Below are positions 63,967-64,000 of a stretch of DNA of 64,000 bases, in pieces. The position numbers and the translations under genes were made by a program. The notes under the pieces were generated by a model that was given only the letters and a program-made list of their open reading frames with translations, ran no database searches and was not told the DNA's origin. The stretch is from Pseudomonas sp. RSB 5.4 (GTDB lineage: Bacteria > Pseudomonadota > Gammaproteobacteria > Pseudomonadales > Pseudomonadaceae). The stretch spans positions 1,082,501-1,146,500 of the forward strand of contig NZ_CP146986.1 in assembly GCF_037126175.1 (NCBI RefSeq), written 5' to 3'. Numbering within the stretch: position 1 is the stretch's first letter; each line of letters starts with the position of its first letter.

Positions 63967-64000
63967 GATGTGCCATCGTCGCCCGAACACAGCCCCGCGG

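Overview
The window reads as chromosome of a fluorescent-group Pseudomonas. The rRNA and tRNA sequences are pseudomonad, coding GC is high, small Pseudomonas-restricted families are present (DUF6124, DUF2790), REP-type palindromes lie between many genes, and the window ends in an ice-nucleation gene. Almost every gene is a housekeeping or accessory metabolic gene. No phage, insertion sequence or CRISPR array was seen.

Layout. 1-812: 3' end of 23S rRNA, 5S rRNA and the rrn terminator. 849-9087: HSL-type hydrolase, two exporters (MFS, EamA), a LysR regulator, ProP and an OsmC-YcaO fusion. 9259-12671: small proteins, an SDR, a lipoprotein, two small P-loop kinases and a PD-(D/E)XK-like protein. 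13050-18026: a secreted tyrosine-phosphatase/autotransporter fusion, a CSS-EAL phosphodiesterase and an AraC regulator. 18089-21947: radical-SAM sulfatase maturase with its Cys-type sulfatase. 22025-22770: a DUF6124 gene behind a long, highly structured leader. 22792-30392: MaoC and PanB pair, LysE/Lrp exporter-regulator pair, AraC, DUF1479 oxygenase, DUF2790, LysR, Mug and DUF1801. 30530-33362: tRNA-Gln(TTG), RidA and RlhA. 33390-34358: Dyp-type peroxidase.

34427-41879 is a complete trans-4-hydroxy-L-proline catabolic cluster: epimerase, D-amino-acid oxidoreductase, DHDPS-family deaminase, semialdehyde dehydrogenase and APC permease on the minus strand, with a PAS-AraC regulator divergent. 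41890-45132 is a PhnCDE-type ABC importer with overlapping genes, of the subgroup often annotated as putative selenate uptake. 45323-48909 holds an HD-domain hydrolase, an XRE regulator, RidA and two LysR regulators. 49045-54357 is an agmatine/putrescine operon (aguA, aguB, a PotF-like binding protein, a second Tat-exported agmatine-deiminase homologue) with a GlxA-type AraC regulator.

54402-55230 is six tandem 135-bp copies of a REP doublet. After it come an AraC regulator with an SDR, a diguanylate cyclase, a small NTF2/SnoaL-like protein, and, behind an AT-rich stretch, a 1182-residue ice-nucleation protein with 60 sixteen-residue coils followed by a small uncharacterised gene.

The most unusual observations are the DUF6124 leader, where one segment can pair with either of two copies of a partner segment; the ice-nucleation gene and its small neighbour; the 135-bp REP array; and the phosphatase-autotransporter fusion.
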